DNA from: Limnohabitans sp. | GTDB taxonomy: Bacteria > Planctomycetota > Phycisphaerae > Phycisphaerales > SM1A02 | Reading direction: 5' to 3' | DNA length: 25,402 nt | Assembly: GCA_030054275.1 (NCBI GenBank) | Contig: JASGCF010000007.1 | Span: 1,538 to 26,939, forward strand | Part shown: positions 23,736 to 25,402 of the stretch, one piece after another | Layout: every line of letters begins with the position of its first letter | Position numbering within the stretch: the stretch's first letter is position 1 | Position numbers and translations under genes: made by a program | Notes under the pieces: generated by a model | What the model was told of the DNA's origin: nothing | Seen by the model: the letters and a program-made list of their open reading frames with translations, nothing else | The model's database searches: none

Positions 23736-25328
23736 ATGTCGAATGAGAAGAACGCGTCCAACGAGAAGAAGGGCCAAGCTGCAGCCGCCCAAACCGCCAT
23801 CACGCCAACCCGCGCGCAGGATTACCCAGAGTGGTATCAGCAGGTCGTGCGCGCTGCGGACCTCGCAGAGACCAGCGATGTGCGCGGTTGCATGGTGATC
23901 AAACCGTGGGGCTACGCGTTGTGGGAGAACATCCAGCGCTCGCTTGACAAGATGTTCAAGGACACGGGCCACAAGAACGCGTACTTCCCGCTGTTCATTC
24001 CGCTCTCGTACTTTGAGAAGGAAGCTGAACATGTCGAAGGCTTTGCGAAAGAGTGCGCGGTTGTAACGCACCATCGTTTGAAGCCGGGCGTGAAAGCAGA
24101 CGGGAAGCAAGGGTTGATTCCTGACGGTGAATTGCAAGAGCCGCTTGTCGTGCGCCCAACTTCTGAAACGATCATCGGCGCGAGTTTTGCGAAGTGGGTG
24201 CAGAGTTACCGCGATCTTCCGCTCCTCATCAATCAGTGGGCGAATGTTGTGCGTTGGGAAATGCGCACGCGTTTGTTCCTGCGCACCGCAGAGTTTTTGT
24301 GGCAAGAAGGTCACACCGCGCACGCGACAAGCGAAGAGGCGATGGACGAAACGCTCAAGATGCTTGAGGTCTATGCAGATTTCGCAGAGAACTGGATGGC
24401 AATGCCTGTCGTGAAAGGTGAGAAGACTGAAGGCGAGCGATTCCCGGGCGCCGTGAACACCTATTGCATCGAAGCGATGATGCAAGATCGCAAAGCGCTA
24501 CAAGCAGGAACTTCCCACTTCCTTGGTCAGAACTTTGCGCACGCGAGTGAAATCAAATTCAGCGATGCAGAAGGCAAAGTGTCGTATGCGTGGACAACAT
24601 CGTGGGGCGTGTCGACTCGTCTCATCGGCGGCATGATCATGACGCACGCTGATGATGACGGCATGGTGCTTCCGCCACGCCTTGCACCGTCACATGTGGT
24701 CATCATTCCTGTGACGCACAAGCCGGAAACTGCGCAAGCGGTACTCGACTACTGCAACAAACTTGCCGCGGATTTGCGCAAGATTCCGTACTTCGGACGC
24801 ACGATCGAAGTGGAAGTGGACAACCGCGATATTCGCGGCGGCGACAAGACTTGGCAGTGGATCAAGAAGGGAATTCCTGTGCGCGTGGAGGTTGGCCCGC
24901 GCGACATGGAGCAAGACTCCGTGTTCATGGCGCGTCGCGATCGCGGCCACAAGGAGAAGCAAAGCGTCAAGCGCGACGAGTTTGTTGCGACCATTCACGC
25001 AGTACTTGAAGAGATGCAAGGAACCCTGTTTGCGCGCGCGAAGGCGCATCGCGAGCAGAACACAAAGCGCATCGATTCGCGGGCGGAGTTTGAGGCGTTC
25101 TTCGGCGCGCGGAATGAGGTCGAGGCGAATGAGTCAGGCGGCGGTGCGGTAAAGGGCGGTTTTGCGTTGGTGCATTACGCGCCCGATCGCAAGATCGAAG
25201 AGGAACTCAAGACGAAGTTCGCTGTGACATGTCGGTGCATTCCGCTTGAAGGTGCCGAGGAGCCGGGCACCTGCATCTTCACGGGGAAGCCGACAACCCG
25301 CCGCGCGATCTTTGCGAAGTCGTACTAG
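23736..25328 (+). CDS. proS: Prolyl-tRNA synthetase, archaeal/eukaryotic type
   Basis: 530 residues; class II synthetase that charges tRNA-Pro. Motif 1 region PLFIPLSYFEKEAEHVEGF, then VVRPTSETIIG (138-148), and motif 2 MRTRLFLRTAEFLWQEGHTA (176-195) are clear, with WTTSWGVSTRLIGGMIMTH as the motif 3 region. The anticodon-binding domain follows (PSHVVIIPV). The C-terminal zinc-type domain ends FTGKPTTRRAIFAKSY, with a terminal Tyr. There is no editing (INS) insertion domain, unlike the E. coli-type enzyme; this arrangement is known in archaea, Thermus and several bacterial phyla. The N-terminal 25 residues are Lys/Ala-rich and extra to the core. A Tyr-terminated C-terminus confirms that the gene is complete. 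Confidence 0.97.
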   Translation: MSNEKNASNEKKGQAAAAQTAITPTRAQDYPEWYQQVVRAADLAETSDVRGCMVIKPWGYALWENIQRSLDKMFKDTGHKNAYFPLFIPLSYFEKEAEHVEGFAKECAVVTHHRLKPGVKADGKQGLIPDGELQEPLVVRPTSETIIGASFAKWVQSYRDLPLLINQWANVVRWEMRTRLFLRTAEFLWQEGHTAHATSEEAMDETLKMLEVYADFAENWMAMPVVKGEKTEGERFPGAVNTYCIEAMMQDRKALQAGTSHFLGQNFAHASEIKFSDAEGKVSYAWTTSWGVSTRLIGGMIMTHADDDGMVLPPRLAPSHVVIIPVTHKPETAQAVLDYCNKLAADLRKIPYFGRTIEVEVDNRDIRGGDKTWQWIKKGIPVRVEVGPRDMEQDSVFMARRDRGHKEKQSVKRDEFVATIHAVLEEMQGTLFARAKAHREQNTKRIDSRAEFEAFFGARNEVEANESGGGAVKGGFALVHYAPDRKIEEELKTKFAVTCRCIPLEGAEEPGTCIFTGKPTTRRAIFAKSY

Positions 25329-25347
25329 GTTTGAGCGCTCGCGACTG

Positions 25348-25380
25348 GCGGGCTGCTGAAGCTTCGCTTCAGGTGCCCGC
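25348..25380. repeat. Long near-perfect hairpin at window end
   Basis: Outer stem gcgggc (25348-25353) pairs with gcccgc (25375-25380). A 2-nt internal step separates it from the inner stem ctgaagc (25356-25362)/gcttcag (25366-25372) with loop ttc. It lies 20 bp after proS. No T-run follows, so it may be a dispersed repeat or an atypical terminator. Confidence 0.7.
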
Positions 25381-25402
25381 TCTCGCTCGCTTTCGTCGGC
25401 CT

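Noticed and set aside
23337..24485. 382-residue open frame on the minus strand opposite proS and the CHAD gene
   Set aside because: It overlaps two well-supported genes on the other strand, and its composition is the mirror of their codon use.

Overview
The window looks like a chromosomal segment of a GC-rich planctomycete, most likely of the class Phycisphaerae. The basis is inference from protein style: secreted RCC1-repeat proteins ending in paired DxNxDG dockerin-like repeats and a final Cys-Pro, several small exported proteins with AxA signal peptides, an archaeal/eukaryotic-type prolyl-tRNA synthetase, GH29 enzymes with PA14 or F5/8C accessory modules, and a RAYT transposase with its own REP hairpins. 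No rRNA, tRNA, CRISPR array, prophage or plasmid functions were seen.

Left part (1-4900): on the minus strand an exported protein with a secretin-N/STN-like region overlaps by a GTGA junction a truncated ECF-type sigma factor. A RAYT transposase (1656-2264, +) follows, flanked on both sides by copies of the same GTAG-hairpin REP element. It converges on metG (-), which is divergent from an unrecognised single-pass membrane protein (4097-4897).

Middle part (4900-10600): a 235-bp spacer made largely of 11-bp and 9-bp tandem arrays precedes a tightly packed + strand run: exported TPR protein, a GH29-like protein that has lost the family's hallmark histidines, and galactokinase (ATGA overlap). 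A small exported protein (9971-10585) follows, ending in a bidirectional terminator shared with xylA.

Sugar and secreted-protein part (10600-18830): xylose isomerase (-), a second copy of the small exported protein family (-), a B12-binding-fold protein without the canonical cobalt-ligand histidine (-), an exported DUF4097-like protein (+), a DMT transporter (-) placed 4 bp after an alpha-L-fucosidase with PA14 domain (-), and a metallophosphoesterase (+). GH29, GalK and XylA together suggest use of fucose-, galactose- and xylose-containing polysaccharides, but no transport or regulatory locus ties them into one system.

Right part (18830-25402): two RCC1-repeat/dockerin proteins on the minus strand, one of them a mosaic with an EF-hand-like linker and a von Willebrand A domain. 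A decayed duplicate of the VWA-dockerin tail lies immediately downstream of the mosaic gene. A CHAD-domain protein (-) and proS (+) complete the window, which ends in a strong hairpin. The most unusual items are the RAYT/REP module, the degenerate GH29 protein in the galK operon, the undescribed paralogous pair of small exported proteins, and the RCC1-VWA-dockerin mosaic with its pseudogene remnant.
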